Of a stretch of 56,251 nucleotides of DNA, positions 19,144-28,989 are shown in pieces (position 1 is the stretch's first letter; each line of letters begins with the position of its first letter). The stretch covers positions 1 through 56,251 of the forward strand of contig JAJFKH010000050.1 of assembly GCA_021773305.1 (NCBI GenBank), read 5' to 3'. Source of the DNA: Gammaproteobacteria bacterium (GTDB lineage Bacteria; Pseudomonadota; Gammaproteobacteria; UBA1113). The translations under genes were made by a program, and so were the position numbers. Below the pieces are notes generated by a model. It was not told where the DNA came from and did not search any database. It worked only from the letters and a program-made list of their open reading frames with translations.

Positions 19144-20559
19144 ATGGCTGATATTCAAGCAGAAGTTGTGGTGTTAGGTTCTGGTCCGGGTGGTTACAGT
19201 GCGGCATTCCGCGCGGCGGATTTAGGTAAAAAAGTTGTGTTAATTGAGCGCTATTCTAATATTGGAGGCGTGTGTTTGAATGTGGGTTGTATCCCTTCAA
19301 AGGCGTTATTTCATGTTGCAAAAGTGATGGATGAAGCAAAAGCCTTAGCCCATCACGGAGTGACCTTTGGTGAGCCTACCATTGATTTGGACAAAGTGCT
19401 TGCTTCTAAAGAAAAAATTGTAGGACGTTTAACGGGAGGGCTGAAAGCCCTGGCGAAGCAGCGTAAAGTTGAGATTGTTGAAGGCTTTGGGAAATTTATC
19501 GATGCAAATACCTTGAGTGTGGAAACTGCTGATGGTGTAAAAACAGTGGGTTTTGAAAATGCCATTATTGCCGCAGGCTCCCGTCCGGTTAAATTACCTT
19601 TTCTTCCTGATGATCCTCGTATTATTGATTCTACGGGTGCTCTAGAATTAAAATCGGTTGCAGGAGAAATGTTAGTCCTTGGGGGTGGTATTATTGGCTG
19701 TGAAATGGCAACGGTTTATCGAGCATTGGGTGCGGATATTACTATTGTTGAATTAATGGATATGTTAATGCCGGGTGCCGACAAAGACTTGGTTAAGGTT
19801 TACCAGAAATTTACCAAGAAACAGTATAAATCAGTGATGCTAGAGACTAAAGTTACCAAAGTGGATGCAAAGGATGATGGTTTATGGGTGACCTTTGAAG
19901 GAAAAAATGCTCCTGCTGAACCGCAACGTTTTGATCGTATCTTAAGTTCTGTGGGTCGTCGTCCCAATGGAGATTGGATCGATGCAGATAAAGCTGGTGT
20001 TACCGCGGATGAACGTGGTTTCATTCCGGCGGATAAACAAATGCGAACGAATATCCCTCATATTTATGCCATTGGCGATATTATTGGTCAACCTATGTTG
20101 GCTCACAAAGCTGTTGCTGAAGGTCGTTTGGCTGCCGAAGTGATTAGTGGCAAGGTTCGCTATTTTGAGCCGAAATGTATTCCTTCCGTGGCCTATACAG
20201 ATCCGGAAGTGGCTTGGACAGGCGTGACTGAAGAAGAAGCGAAACAGAAAGGTATTAACTACGATAAAGGTGTTTTCCCATGGATGGCCAGTGGTCGTGC
20301 GTTGAGTACCGGTCGTGATGAAGGTATGACAAAAATGATTTTTGATAAAGATTCTCACCGTGTTATTGGTGCGGGAATTGTTGGGCCTAATGCTGGAGAG
20401 TTGATTGCTGAGGTTAGTCTTGCTATTGAAATGGGTTGCGATGCAGAAGATATTTCATTGACCATTCACGCTCATCCAACATTATCCGAATCTGTTGCTA
20501 TGGCAACGGAAATGTTTGAAGGTACTATTACCGATCTTATCGCACCGAAAAAGCGATAA
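19144..20559 (+). CDS. lpdA: Dihydrolipoamide dehydrogenase (E3)
   Basis: 471 residues. FAD-binding GSGPGGYSAAFRAADLG near residue 12, redox disulfide C44-LNVG-C49, NAD-binding LGGGIIGCEMATVYRALGA near residue 178, and the C-terminal HAHPTLSES with the active-site His-Glu pair. It reoxidises lipoamide of E2 and passes electrons to NAD; it also serves 2-oxoglutarate dehydrogenase and possibly glycine cleavage. 12 nt after aceF. Confidence 0.98.
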   Translation: MADIQAEVVVLGSGPGGYSAAFRAADLGKKVVLIERYSNIGGVCLNVGCIPSKALFHVAKVMDEAKALAHHGVTFGEPTIDLDKVLASKEKIVGRLTGGLKALAKQRKVEIVEGFGKFIDANTLSVETADGVKTVGFENAIIAAGSRPVKLPFLPDDPRIIDSTGALELKSVAGEMLVLGGGIIGCEMATVYRALGADITIVELMDMLMPGADKDLVKVYQKFTKKQYKSVMLETKVTKVDAKDDGLWVTFEGKNAPAEPQRFDRILSSVGRRPNGDWIDADKAGVTADERGFIPADKQMRTNIPHIYAIGDIIGQPMLAHKAVAEGRLAAEVISGKVRYFEPKCIPSVAYTDPEVAWTGVTEEEAKQKGINYDKGVFPWMASGRALSTGRDEGMTKMIFDKDSHRVIGAGIVGPNAGELIAEVSLAIEMGCDAEDISLTIHAHPTLSESVAMATEMFEGTITDLIAPKKR

Positions 20560-20565
20560 ATAAAA

Positions 20566-22842
20566 ATGAGTATACAACAGAGTATTGCTGATGAGTTAGG
20601 GATAGCTCTTCAGCAAGTGCAGGCTGTGGTGGATTTATTTGCTGAAAAAGCCACAGTGCCTTTTATTGCTCGTTACCGCAAAGAAGCTACAGGTGGACTA
20701 TCAGATACGCAATTGCGCCAATTAGATGAGCGTTTAACTTATTTGAATGAGTTAGAAGCCCGTCGGGAAACGGTGCTTGAGACCATTGCCAAACAAGACA
20801 AGTTGACTCCAGAATTAAAACAAGTGATTTTAGCGGCAGACAATAAATCTCGTTTGGAAGATTTATACCTTCCCTATAAGCCTAAACGGCGTACCAAAGC
20901 GCAAATAGCTATTGAAGCGGGACTGGAACCATTGGCTGAGAGCTTGTTGGCTGATGTTACGATTGATCCTGAAAAAGAAGCTGCAAATTATATTGATCCT
21001 GATAAAAATATCGAAAATGTTAAAGCGGCATTGGACGGTGCTCGACAAATTTTAATGGAGCGTTTTGTCGAAAATGCTGATTTACTTAATTGGCTTCGAG
21101 AAAATCTTTGGGAACAGGGGGTGTTAAAGAGCCTTGTTGTTGAAGATAAAACAACGGAAGGGGCTAAATTTTCTGATTATTTTGATTATCAAGAAGCAGT
21201 TAAAAAAGTGCCTTCTCATCGGGCACTGGCTGTGTTACGAGGGCAAAAAGAAGGCTTCTTACGGGTTTCATTAGGGTTTCCTGATGAAGACGGTGAACCC
21301 CGTTGCATCAGTAAAATTGCTCATGCATTCTCTGTGAATCAACAATCTGCAAGCCCTTGGCTATGGCAAACCGTTGAGTGGACATGGAAAATCAAATTAA
21401 AAATTAAATTGGAAGTAGAGTTAATTTCAAGGTTGAGAGGATCCGCTGAAGAGGAAGCCATTAATGTCTTCAAAGATAATTTAAAAAATTTACTGATGGC
21501 AGCACCTGGAGGTCGCCGGGTGACCATGGGGCTTGATCCGGGTTTGCGTACGGGTGTAAAAGTTGTTGTGGTGGATGATACAGGTAAATTATTGGACTAT
21601 AAAGTCATTTATCCACATGTGCCAAAAAATAAATGGGATGGCTCTTTAGAAGATTTAGCAACCCTTTGCAAAAAATATAAAGTCACTTTGGTAAGTATTG
21701 GTAATGGTACTGCATCCCGAGAAACAGACCGTTTGGTTGGAGATTTGATGAAACGGCATAAAGATTTGGCGTTGACTAAAGTTGTTGTTTCTGAAGCGGG
21801 CGCATCGATTTATTCGGCGTCGGAGTTAGCGGCCAATGAATTTCCTGATTTAGATGTGTCTTACCGCGGTTCTGTTTCTATTGCAAGAAGGCTACAAGAT
21901 CCTCTTGCAGAGCTGGTAAAAATTGATCCCAAATCTATTGGAGTAGGTCAATATCAACATGATGTGAATCAAGTGAAATTAAGTCGCAGTCTGGATGCTG
22001 TGCTGGAAGATTGTGTCAATTCTGTTGGCGCGGATGTTAATACAGCATCCGTACCCTTATTAAAAAGTATTGCGGGATTAAATGAAACGGTTGCACAAAA
22101 TATAGTGGCGTATCGAGAACAGCATGGACGATTCAACGATAGAAAAGCAATTAAGAAAGTGCCTCGCTTAGGCGATAAAATCTATGAGCAAGCCATTGGG
22201 TTTTTGCGCATTATCGGTGGAGATAATCCATTGGATGCTTCAGCAGTGCATCCAGAAGCATATCCTGTGGTACAAAGTATTATTGCGAAAAATGATTGTA
22301 CGATTGGAAATATCATTGGTAATGACAGTCTTGTTGGTGGATTACATGCTAGGGAGTTTGTAACCGATCAATTTGGTTTGCCGACGGTTCAAGATATTTT
22401 AAGTGAACTGAAAAAACCTGGGCGTGATCCACGACCAGAGTTTGTGGTGGCGAAATTCAAAGAAGGCGTGGAAAAAATTTCTGACTTAAAGCCTGATATG
22501 GTGTTAGAAGGTGTTGTATCCAATGTGACAAATTTTGGCGCTTTTGTCGATATTGGTGTTCACCAAGATGGCTTGGTGCATATTTCTCAGTTAGCGAATC
22601 GTTTTGTGTCCGATCCCCATGAAGTTGTGAAAGTAGGACAAATTGTTACGGTCAAAGTGCTTGAGGTGAGTCTTGAACGTAAACGGGTTCAGCTGACCAT
22701 GAAAATGGGCGAAAAAGCGCAAGAGGCGAGGGTGCCTCAAGCAAAGGAAAAATCGTATCACAAACCCAAGAAGCAAAAACCGACACCTGAACTCAAAGGA
22801 GCCTTTGGAGAAGCGTTGTCAAATGCCCTAAAAAAGCCATAG
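20566..22842 (+). CDS. tex: Transcription accessory protein Tex
   Basis: 758 residues. N-terminal Tex helices ([25 protein letters not shown]), a YqgF RNase-H-like domain ([26 protein letters not shown] near residue 320), helix-hairpin-helix elements ([27 protein letters not shown], near 510), and a C-terminal S1 RNA-binding domain ([21 protein letters not shown], near 645-720) with a basic tail. Cytosolic nucleic-acid-binding factor acting in transcription. Only 6 nt after lpdA, so probably read through from the pyruvate dehydrogenase operon. Confidence 0.97.
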   Translation: MSIQQSIADELGIALQQVQAVVDLFAEKATVPFIARYRKEATGGLSDTQLRQLDERLTYLNELEARRETVLETIAKQDKLTPELKQVILAADNKSRLEDLYLPYKPKRRTKAQIAIEAGLEPLAESLLADVTIDPEKEAANYIDPDKNIENVKAALDGARQILMERFVENADLLNWLRENLWEQGVLKSLVVEDKTTEGAKFSDYFDYQEAVKKVPSHRALAVLRGQKEGFLRVSLGFPDEDGEPRCISKIAHAFSVNQQSASPWLWQTVEWTWKIKLKIKLEVELISRLRGSAEEEAINVFKDNLKNLLMAAPGGRRVTMGLDPGLRTGVKVVVVDDTGKLLDYKVIYPHVPKNKWDGSLEDLATLCKKYKVTLVSIGNGTASRETDRLVGDLMKRHKDLALTKVVVSEAGASIYSASELAANEFPDLDVSYRGSVSIARRLQDPLAELVKIDPKSIGVGQYQHDVNQVKLSRSLDAVLEDCVNSVGADVNTASVPLLKSIAGLNETVAQNIVAYREQHGRFNDRKAIKKVPRLGDKIYEQAIGFLRIIGGDNPLDASAVHPEAYPVVQSIIAKNDCTIGNIIGNDSLVGGLHAREFVTDQFGLPTVQDILSELKKPGRDPRPEFVVAKFKEGVEKISDLKPDMVLEGVVSNVTNFGAFVDIGVHQDGLVHISQLANRFVSDPHEVVKVGQIVTVKVLEVSLERKRVQLTMKMGEKAQEARVPQAKEKSYHKPKKQKPTPELKGAFGEALSNALKKP

Positions 22843-22909
22843 TCTATACCCATAGCAAATGATTTCTCGGTATATATACAGCTCATTTTAGAGGAGGTTT
22901 CTGTACGGT

Positions 22910-23371
22910 ATGGAATCGATTGATTTTCACTCAATGGAAGAGCAGGATATTACAGGGGTTGTGGCTATTGAAGAGGAAAGCTTTGATTCACCTTGGACAG
23001 CAAATATATTTAGAGACTGTTTAAAAGTTGGCTATGACTGCTGGGTTTTTTATCAAGATGATAGGTTTCTCGGATATCTCATTTTTTCTAGGATCTTGGA
23101 TGAATGCCATATTCTAAATTTTGCGATTGCGACAGTACACAGAGGTAAAGGCTTTGGCTTCCAAGTTATGCAGCGGTTTTTAAAATTTTGTGATGAAAAT
23201 CAAATAGTTAATTTTTTTTTGGAAGTGCGCGAGGGTAATCAAATTGCCGTCAAATTGTACCATAAGCTAGGATTTCAATGGATTGGGCGTCGTAAGCAGT
23301 ATTACCAAGTTAAAGATGGTAGAGAAGATGCGATTGTTATGCAGCGATGTCTTAGAGAACACGATGGATAA
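22910..23371 (+). CDS. rimI: Ribosomal protein S18 alanine N-acetyltransferase
   Basis: 153 residues, the GNAT fold. Acetyl-CoA loop HRGKGFGFQVMQRF near residue 79, and the RimI signature LEVREGNQIAVKLYHKLGFQWIGRRKQYY near residues 103-131. RimI acetylates the N-terminal alanine of S18; family members can also modify other proteins. A GAGGAGG ribosome site precedes it. Its end overlaps the next gene by 8 nt. Confidence 0.9.
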   Translation: MESIDFHSMEEQDITGVVAIEEESFDSPWTANIFRDCLKVGYDCWVFYQDDRFLGYLIFSRILDECHILNFAIATVHRGKGFGFQVMQRFLKFCDENQIVNFFLEVREGNQIAVKLYHKLGFQWIGRRKQYYQVKDGREDAIVMQRCLREHDG

Positions 23372-23639
23372 TTGGTCAATTTACATGGTGCGGTGCAAAA
23401 ATAGCACACTTTATACGGGTATTACCACAGATGTTGAGCGACGATTTGCTGAGCATTGTAAGCAGGGTAAAAAATGCGCAAAATACCTCAAAGGCAAAGC
23501 CCCTTTAACCCTTGTTTATCAGGCGGTTGTGGGATCCAGATCCCAGGCATTGGCCATGGAACACCAAATTAAGGGCCTGGCTAAGCTTAAAAAAGAGAAC
23601 ATACTTTTAAATCCCGATCTCAATACCGCTTTCCAGTAA
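23364..23639 (+). CDS. GIY-YIG domain protein (UPF0213 / YhbQ type)
   Basis: 91 residues from ATG 23364, which overlaps the end of rimI; a longer frame starting inside rimI is not used. IYMVRCKNSTLYTGITTDVERRFAEH is the GIY-YIG core, with Tyr-x10-YTGIT spacing and the catalytic Arg in RRF. GKAPLTLVYQ and ALAMEHQIKGLAK follow as in the UPF0213 family. Stand-alone members have structure-selective DNA-binding or nuclease activity; the role here is unknown. Co-transcribed with rimI. Confidence 0.85.
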   Translation: MDNWSIYMVRCKNSTLYTGITTDVERRFAEHCKQGKKCAKYLKGKAPLTLVYQAVVGSRSQALAMEHQIKGLAKLKKENILLNPDLNTAFQ

Positions 23640-23808
23640 AATTTATAGGATAAAAAGATATAAAATTACCCACTTCTTGGAAAAAGATGTATACTTGTAC
23701 CGCTGAAGTTGTGTGAGAAATACAATTAAGGCGTAAACTGCCCCAGTAGTTAGGCTGAGGTAGTTGTTTTTGCAATATAGCAATACAATAGAAATGAGGT
23801 AATTTAGT

Positions 23809-24021
23809 ATGTCCGATAGAGAAATGGGTACCGTTAAGTGGTTTAATGATGAAAAAGGCTATGGATTTATTCAGCCAGAAAGCGGTGCAAAAGATGTGTT
23901 TGTACATTACCAAGCTATCAAAGGCGAAGGTCGTAAAACATTACACGAAAATCAACGTGTTAGTTTTACTATTGAGCAAGGCCCTAAAGGCCCACAAGCT
24001 CAAGACGTAGAAACTGCTTAA
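23809..24021 (+). CDS. Cold-shock domain protein
   Basis: 70 residues: one cold-shock OB-fold with RNP1 (KGYGFI) and RNP2 (VFVHY), and the family opening [16 protein letters not shown]. These proteins bind single-stranded RNA and DNA and melt mRNA structure. A 169-nt gap separates it from the upstream gene; a -10-like TATACT at 23690-23695 would give a leader of roughly 110 nt, long as in cold-induced csp genes, but no good -35 is visible. Followed by a strong terminator. Which csp paralogue it is cannot be said. Confidence 0.96.
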   Translation: MSDREMGTVKWFNDEKGYGFIQPESGAKDVFVHYQAIKGEGRKTLHENQRVSFTIEQGPKGPQAQDVETA

Positions 24022-24058
24022 TTCACTTTTTGAAGTTGTTGAAAAAAATTAAGCCATA

Positions 24059-24099
24059 AATAATGCCCGGTGCCCTTAAGTTCCGGGCATTATTTTTTT
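24059..24099 (+). terminator. Rho-independent terminator after the cold-shock gene
   Basis: A perfect 12-bp stem (AATAATGCCCGG 24059-24070 with CCGGGCATTATT 24083-24094), a 12-nt loop and a T run to 24099. It ends the cold-shock transcript 38 nt after its stop and lies only 31 nt before the prfC start, so prfC needs its own promoter or read-through. Confidence 0.92.
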
Positions 24100-24129
24100 A
24101 TTCAGAGAAAATTTTTAGAGCCTTGCTCC

Positions 24130-25710
24130 ATGTCTGATTTAGAACAACAGTTAAACCGACGCCGAACATTCGCTATCATTTCTCATCCGGATGCCGGTAA
24201 AACCACCTTAACAGAAAAACTGTTGTTATTTGGTGGAGCTATTCAGTTGGCAGGAACCGTTAAAGGACGTAAAGCTAGCCGCCATGCGACATCTGACTGG
24301 ATGGAGTTGGAAAAGCAACGAGGTATTTCAGTTACCACATCGGTGATGCAATTCCCCTATAAAGAAAGCATTGTAAATCTACTGGATACACCCGGTCACC
24401 AAGACTTTTCTGAAGATACCTATCGCACACTCACCGCAGTGGATTCTGCTTTGATGGTGATTGATGCGGTGAAAGGTGTGGAATCACGCACCATTAAATT
24501 ACTAGAGGTTTGTCGCCTTCGAGATACACCTATACTGACATTTATTAATAAATTAGATAGAGATTCTAGAGAACCCATCGATTTGCTCGATGAAATTGAA
24601 GATGTTTTAAACATAAGTTGCGCTCCGGTGACTTGGCCCATTGGGATGGGGCGAGAGTTTAAAGGAACTTACCACCTGTATCGAGATAAAGTCTATCTTT
24701 ATGACTCAGGAAAGGGAGATAAAATTCTGGAATTTACTGAAATCGATGGTATTGATAATCCAAGACTCGAGGCATTATTTCCTGATCAGCTAGAGCAATT
24801 GCGCGAGGATTTAGAGTTAGTCCGAGGTGCTTGTGATGGATTTGATAAAGAAAAATTTATTGAGGGTAAGCAAACGCCAGTATTCTTTGGCTCTGCTATC
24901 AATAATTTTGGGATCCGAGAGTTGCTCGATACTTTTGTAGACTATGCTCCGATTCCACAAAAGCGCCAAACAACAACCCGAGAAGTTGAAGCATCCGAAC
25001 CAAAATTTTCAGGTTTTGTTTTTAAAATTCAAGCCAATATGGATCCTGCCCATCATGATAGAATCGCTTTTTTGCGAGTGTGTTCCGGGCAATATAAAAA
25101 TGGTTTAAAAGCGCGTCATGTGCGCTTAGGCAGGGATATACAGATCCGTAATGCCCATACCTTCATGGCAGGAGAGAGAACCCATGTAGATGAAGCGTGG
25201 CCTGGCGATATTATCGGGATCCACAATTATGGAACCATTCAAATTGGTGATACCTTCACCCAAGGGGAAGCACTTAAATACATTGGGATCCCTTATTTTG
25301 CACCTGAGCTATTTCGTCGAGTACAACTCAAAGATCCCTTAAAAATGAAAGCATTACAAAAAGGACTTATACAGCTTTCTGAAGAAGGTGCGACCCAAGT
25401 ATTTAAACCCCTGGCAAGCAATGATTTGATTTTAGGTGCTGTAGGAGTATTGCAGTTTGATGTTGTCATGGAACGGCTAAAAAATGAATATAAAGTCGAT
25501 TGTATTTGCGAATCTATTTCGATTGCTACCGCTCGTTGGATCCGCTGTGAAGATAAAAAAATGTTAGAGGAATTTAAGAAGAAAGCTTTTTCTCATCTCT
25601 CTTTAGATGGTGGTGATAACTTGACGTATTTGGCTCCAACGATGATTAATCTACATCTGACTATGGAACGTTGGCCGGAGATTGAGTTTAATAATGTTAG
25701 AGAACATTAA
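24130..25710 (+). CDS. prfC: Peptide chain release factor 3
   Basis: 526 residues from ATG 24130; a longer frame upstream would start inside the terminator stem. G1 [13 protein letters not shown] near residue 18, G3 [16 protein letters not shown] near 84, G4 NKLDRD near 140, then an EF-G-like domain 2 with [18 protein letters not shown]3 is a GTPase that recycles RF1/RF2 from the ribosome. It meets hemH tail-to-tail with a 4-nt overlap. Confidence 0.97.
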   Translation: MSDLEQQLNRRRTFAIISHPDAGKTTLTEKLLLFGGAIQLAGTVKGRKASRHATSDWMELEKQRGISVTTSVMQFPYKESIVNLLDTPGHQDFSEDTYRTLTAVDSALMVIDAVKGVESRTIKLLEVCRLRDTPILTFINKLDRDSREPIDLLDEIEDVLNISCAPVTWPIGMGREFKGTYHLYRDKVYLYDSGKGDKILEFTEIDGIDNPRLEALFPDQLEQLREDLELVRGACDGFDKEKFIEGKQTPVFFGSAINNFGIRELLDTFVDYAPIPQKRQTTTREVEASEPKFSGFVFKIQANMDPAHHDRIAFLRVCSGQYKNGLKARHVRLGRDIQIRNAHTFMAGERTHVDEAWPGDIIGIHNYGTIQIGDTFTQGEALKYIGIPYFAPELFRRVQLKDPLKMKALQKGLIQLSEEGATQVFKPLASNDLILGAVGVLQFDVVMERLKNEYKVDCICESISIATARWIRCEDKKMLEEFKKKAFSHLSLDGGDNLTYLAPTMINLHLTMERWPEIEFNNVREH

Positions 25711-26720
25711 CCGCTAATGAATTCAGCAAGACCTTTAATCCACAGTGGGTGATCATTCACACAGGGTACTAATTCAAAATTCTCACCGCCAAGGGATTGC
25801 CATTGTTCTTTACCGCGGATCCCCATTTCTTCCAAGGTTTCAAGGCAATCACAGACAAAAGATGGGCAAGTAATGATGATGTTTTTCATGCCAGCTTGAG
25901 CAAGCTCGGCGAGGGCAATATCCGTATAGGGTCTTATCCAAGGAAGCCGTCCTAGGCGAGATTGAAAGGTTGTTTTGTATTGTTCTGTGGTAAGGTTTAG
26001 CTGTTGCGCAAATTTTCGAGATGTCTCATAACATTGAGCACGGTAGCAATAACGATTGTTTAAATTAATTTCGGGACAGGGTGTTTGATCTTGGCAAAAC
26101 GAAGGATTGCAGGCTTTGCTGTTGGCAATTTGCCGTTCGGGTAAGCCATGATAGCTGAAAATATAGCAATCGGGTTGCCAATTTTTCACAGTGTTTTGAA
26201 TAAGTGTTGCCTGGGACTGAATAAAGCCTGGTAAATGGTAGAAATCTGATTTGACAACAATATTGGGAATGGTGCATTTTTTAGCGATGATCTCCAAAGA
26301 TTTTTCAATAGCTGATCCGGTGGCAGCAGAAGAATATTGAGGAAAAAGAGGTAGAATAATGATTTTATCGCATTTTGCATCACTTAAAAGTTCTGCTGCG
26401 CTTTCGATAGATGGGTTACCATAGCGCATACCCAGGGCGACAACATGCTCTTGGCCTAGCTGAGCCTCAAGAGCTGTGGCTAAGGCTTGGCTATTGAGTA
26501 GCAGAGGAGAGCCATTTTCCTGCCAGATGCTTTTATACGCCTTTGCAGATGAGGTTGGACGAAAGGGAAGGATGAATAGATTGAGCAGTAGCCAACGAGC
26601 AACAGCAGGAAGATCGATGACCCTGGGATCCCAGAGAAATTCTCGCAAGTAGTGCCGCACGGACGTTACTGAGGGACTCTCAGGAGTCCCTAAATTAACC
26701 AACAGTATTCCTACCTTCAC
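25707..26720 (-). CDS. hemH: Ferrochelatase
   Basis: 337 residues, starting at GTG 26720 with [33 protein letters not shown]. The active-site histidine is in [10 protein letters not shown] near residue 190, and the conserved [16 protein letters not shown] lies near residue 288. It inserts ferrous iron into protoporphyrin IX, the last step of protohaem synthesis, and supplies the cytochrome genes later in the window. GTG start; overlaps prfC by 4 nt at the 3' ends. Confidence 0.97.
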   Translation of the reverse strand: MKVGILLVNLGTPESPSVTSVRHYLREFLWDPRVIDLPAVARWLLLNLFILPFRPTSSAKAYKSIWQENGSPLLLNSQALATALEAQLGQEHVVALGMRYGNPSIESAAELLSDAKCDKIIILPLFPQYSSAATGSAIEKSLEIIAKKCTIPNIVVKSDFYHLPGFIQSQATLIQNTVKNWQPDCYIFSYHGLPERQIANSKACNPSFCQDQTPCPEINLNNRYCYRAQCYETSRKFAQQLNLTTEQYKTTFQSRLGRLPWIRPYTDIALAELAQAGMKNIIITCPSFVCDCLETLEEMGIRGKEQWQSLGGENFELVPCVNDHPLWIKGLAEFISG

Positions 26721-26747
26721 GTGTTTGTTCCCCCCAGTCCTCTTTGA

Positions 26748-28316
26748 TTAGCGAAATTGTATACTAGGAGCCGAAAATTTTCTACTTCTTCTTAAGGTGG
26801 GGTTGAGCGGCTCTGGTGTATTGCACTTTCGCTTAGGAGGCGTAAATCTGGGGCTTTCGAAATGCGCTCTTTTAGTGTTCTGGGTTTTGACAGGAGAGAT
26901 TGCTTGTTGGGCTTTGGGGCTGACAAGATTTTTCCTTATGGGAAGTTGTTTGTTGAGGGCTTTGATTTCTCGATTAAATTTCTGATAGCTTGCTTTTTTG
27001 AATTTATTATTTTTTTTAAATGCCTTAACAAATTTACGCAGATGTAATCGTAGGTCGTTTTCGGAAAAAAACTGTAAGTTTGCATCTTCATTATTGTGCA
27101 TATTAAGCCATAATTTGCTTGCAATATTAATAATATTTTTGCGTGATTCGCATTCGGTAGTACTACCTAGTATTTTTTTTCGTTTGGATAAACGTAGGTA
27201 ATTACTGATAAGGATCCTTAATTCTTTAATCAATAGGTGTTTTTCCATGGCCATAATCTTTTGATGAACAGCTTGAATATCGCTTTCAATTTTTTTATGC
27301 ATTCGACCGGGACTAATCAATGGACGTTCATAATTGTATCTTGCTTTTTCAATGCCAATAGGTTCAAATATTCCCGTTTCTTTTGCGAGCTGATTAAATG
27401 CTAGACGGATATCATCAAAATTGTCAGCTTTTAATTGTACTTGAAAAAGCAAATCAATATGTTCTGCAAGTGCTGTGTCTTCTGCCTCAATTGCTTTTTT
27501 TTGCATATCCTCTAGGGAAGAGGTCATTTCTTCCCAGGATTCACGAATGTTAAAAATAAGTACTTTTTCTTGTAATTCCTTTATGTTATGAATATCTTCT
27601 TCTGATAGTGGGTGTTGTTTTTCTTTTGCGAGTAAAATTTTGAGTTTTTTCTTGTCAGATAAGTGAGCCAGTTGAATGTCGGTGTTATGTTTCTCCTCAT
27701 CATTATAATAAAGTTCATCATCTATTTTGCGTATTCGAGTTTTATTTGCTTCAGACAATACGGCTAATTCACTTTCTACAATTTTCTCTTTTTCTTCGTC
27801 TGTTAATTCTGGAGGAAGGATGGTCTCTCTTTCAAGTAGTTTTTTTTGATATTCAGAAATAGTTTTAGGGCTACGAATTTCTTGGGCTAACACTCTTGTA
27901 TCTTCGAGATCACTCCCTCTGCGAAGGATTCGTTCCCTTTTCTGTTTGAGAGCCTTTTCTTTTTTTGATACATTCAAATCAGCAGGTTGTAGTATTTTTT
28001 GATGGGCTTTTCTTCTTAGATCTTTAGAGAAAATTTCGTGAGTATCCTTGGTGTGGATATTATCCATCAATACAACATCTTCCGTTTGAGGTGTTTTATC
28101 ATTTGAACTTATATCTCCTATAATGTTTCCTGGGGGAATTTCAGGCCGAACGTCTGGATGTTTATTGTCGTCCGGTGCGACATTATCCGTCTTAGTTGAC
28201 ACTTTATCTTCTGCTGGTGCCTCTTCATTTGGCTCATCTTTTTTCTTTTTAAACCACCTCCATGGGCTAAAAATAAATTTAACCTTTTTGAAGAAATTTT
28301 TTATTCGTTTACCCAT
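26748..28316 (-). CDS. Unknown charged, helical protein (effector candidate)
   Basis: 522 residues from ATG 28316 after AAGGAGAG. No family recognised. The first 25 residues mix aromatic and basic residues (KNFFKKVKFIFSPWRWFKKKK), which could be a membrane-touching patch; then an acidic, proline/threonine-rich stretch to about 90; the rest is strongly charged helix, probably coiled coil; the last 60 residues are basic and rich in Pro and Ser. No signal peptide or membrane span. Large, charged and taxon-restricted fits secreted effectors of Legionellales, but that is inference. Probably co-transcribed with the small gene 52 nt upstream. Confidence 0.75.
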   Translation of the reverse strand: MGKRIKNFFKKVKFIFSPWRWFKKKKDEPNEEAPAEDKVSTKTDNVAPDDNKHPDVRPEIPPGNIIGDISSNDKTPQTEDVVLMDNIHTKDTHEIFSKDLRRKAHQKILQPADLNVSKKEKALKQKRERILRRGSDLEDTRVLAQEIRSPKTISEYQKKLLERETILPPELTDEEKEKIVESELAVLSEANKTRIRKIDDELYYNDEEKHNTDIQLAHLSDKKKLKILLAKEKQHPLSEEDIHNIKELQEKVLIFNIRESWEEMTSSLEDMQKKAIEAEDTALAEHIDLLFQVQLKADNFDDIRLAFNQLAKETGIFEPIGIEKARYNYERPLISPGRMHKKIESDIQAVHQKIMAMEKHLLIKELRILISNYLRLSKRKKILGSTTECESRKNIINIASKLWLNMHNNEDANLQFFSENDLRLHLRKFVKAFKKNNKFKKASYQKFNREIKALNKQLPIRKNLVSPKAQQAISPVKTQNTKRAHFESPRFTPPKRKCNTPEPLNPTLRRSRKFSAPSIQFR

Positions 28317-28368
28317 GAGACTCTCCTTTTTTATTGTTACCTGATATTTACACCGAATATATGTCGTA

Positions 28369-28677
28369 CTACTTTATGCTAAGTGAGCTTTCGTTTTTAG
28401 GTATTCTTTTTAACATGGCATCGATGGACGTTTGTTTGATATGTTTTTTTTTAATAAGATGATCTTGGCTTATCTGGTTCATGATGAGCATGGTTGTTTT
28501 GATCTTATTAGATTGTGTTTTTGAACCAGATACTAAATTAAAGTTATCACAGAATGTTGCAACATTTTTACTCCCTGCAGCTTGTTGACACAGTGTATCG
28601 GTCATTTTTGCTAGAAAGGAAGCAGCACATCCTTGTGCGCTCGATGGATTAATCGGTAGTTTGTTGGAACTTGCCAT
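28369..28677 (-). CDS. Small unknown protein
   Basis: 102 residues starting ATG 28677. Contains three cysteines in its first half (SAQGCAASFLAKMTDTLCQQAAG) and a lysine-rich, helix-forming second half (DHLIKKKHIKQTSIDAMLKR). No signal peptide, membrane segment or family recognised. It precedes the 522-residue gene on the same strand by 52 nt, so both may form one leftward transcript. The ribosome site is weak (TAGGC), which lowers confidence. Confidence 0.55.
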   Translation of the reverse strand: MASSNKLPINPSSAQGCAASFLAKMTDTLCQQAAGSKNVATFCDNFNLVSGSKTQSNKIKTTMLIMNQISQDHLIKKKHIKQTSIDAMLKRIPKNESSLSIK

Positions 28678-28715
28678 GGTGTAGCCTAGTTAGCACAAAT
28701 TTCGTGATTGTCGAG

Positions 28716-28737
28716 TCTGAGACAATTTGATCTCAGA
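28716..28737. promoter_or_regulatory. Inverted repeat upstream of the leftward small gene
   Basis: TCTGAGA (28716-28722) and TCTCAGA (28731-28737) form a perfect 7-bp inverted repeat with an 8-nt AT-rich centre. It ends 39 nt from the leftward start at 28677, a place that suits an operator or a leader hairpin. Function inferred from position only. Confidence 0.35.
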
Positions 28738-28802
28738 TAGGCTTCCATTCCTCTAAACTTTAAATGTGAGTCGCTCCTGACCCACAATATACCGAGGTAA
28801 CT

Positions 28803-28819
28803 CTTAACGTATTCTTAAC
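28803..28819 (+). promoter_or_regulatory. PmrA-box-like direct repeat (imperfect)
   Basis: CTTAAC-GTATT-CTTAAC, two identical half-sites repeating every 11 bp. The PmrA consensus is YTTAAK-N5-YTTAAK; here the last base of each half is C instead of G/T, so 10 of 12 positions fit. It lies between divergent genes, 171 nt before the DUF3999 start and 126 nt from the leftward small gene, so the target is uncertain. Confidence 0.35.
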
Positions 28820-28989
28820 TACAAGTGTAGACCAATATTTCTCATTGCAAGGGAATTGTACAAAATATTTTGTTTTTTTGTAAATGTACTGAAATCAACT
28901 CAATCTGGCGTATTGTGGCTGTAACTAATATCAGGTAGGATTAAAGCCATAGAAAATTGGCACAATGATGCGCTTTGGAGGGCTGCTCA

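Larger units (their letters stand above)
28678..28989. other. Divergent intergenic control region
   Basis: 312 nt between the leftward small gene and the rightward DUF3999 gene, so it must hold promoters for both. It contains an inverted repeat (28716-28737) near the leftward gene and an 11-bp-spaced TTAA direct repeat (28803-28819), both listed separately, then an AT-rich stretch (28860-28890). No gene is visible. Confidence 0.6.

Noticed and set aside
22861-22880. LexA-box-like sequence before rimI (GGTATATATACAG)
   Set aside because: CTGT-N8-ACAG needs two half-sites; here the left half reads CTCG at the required spacing, so only one half fits.
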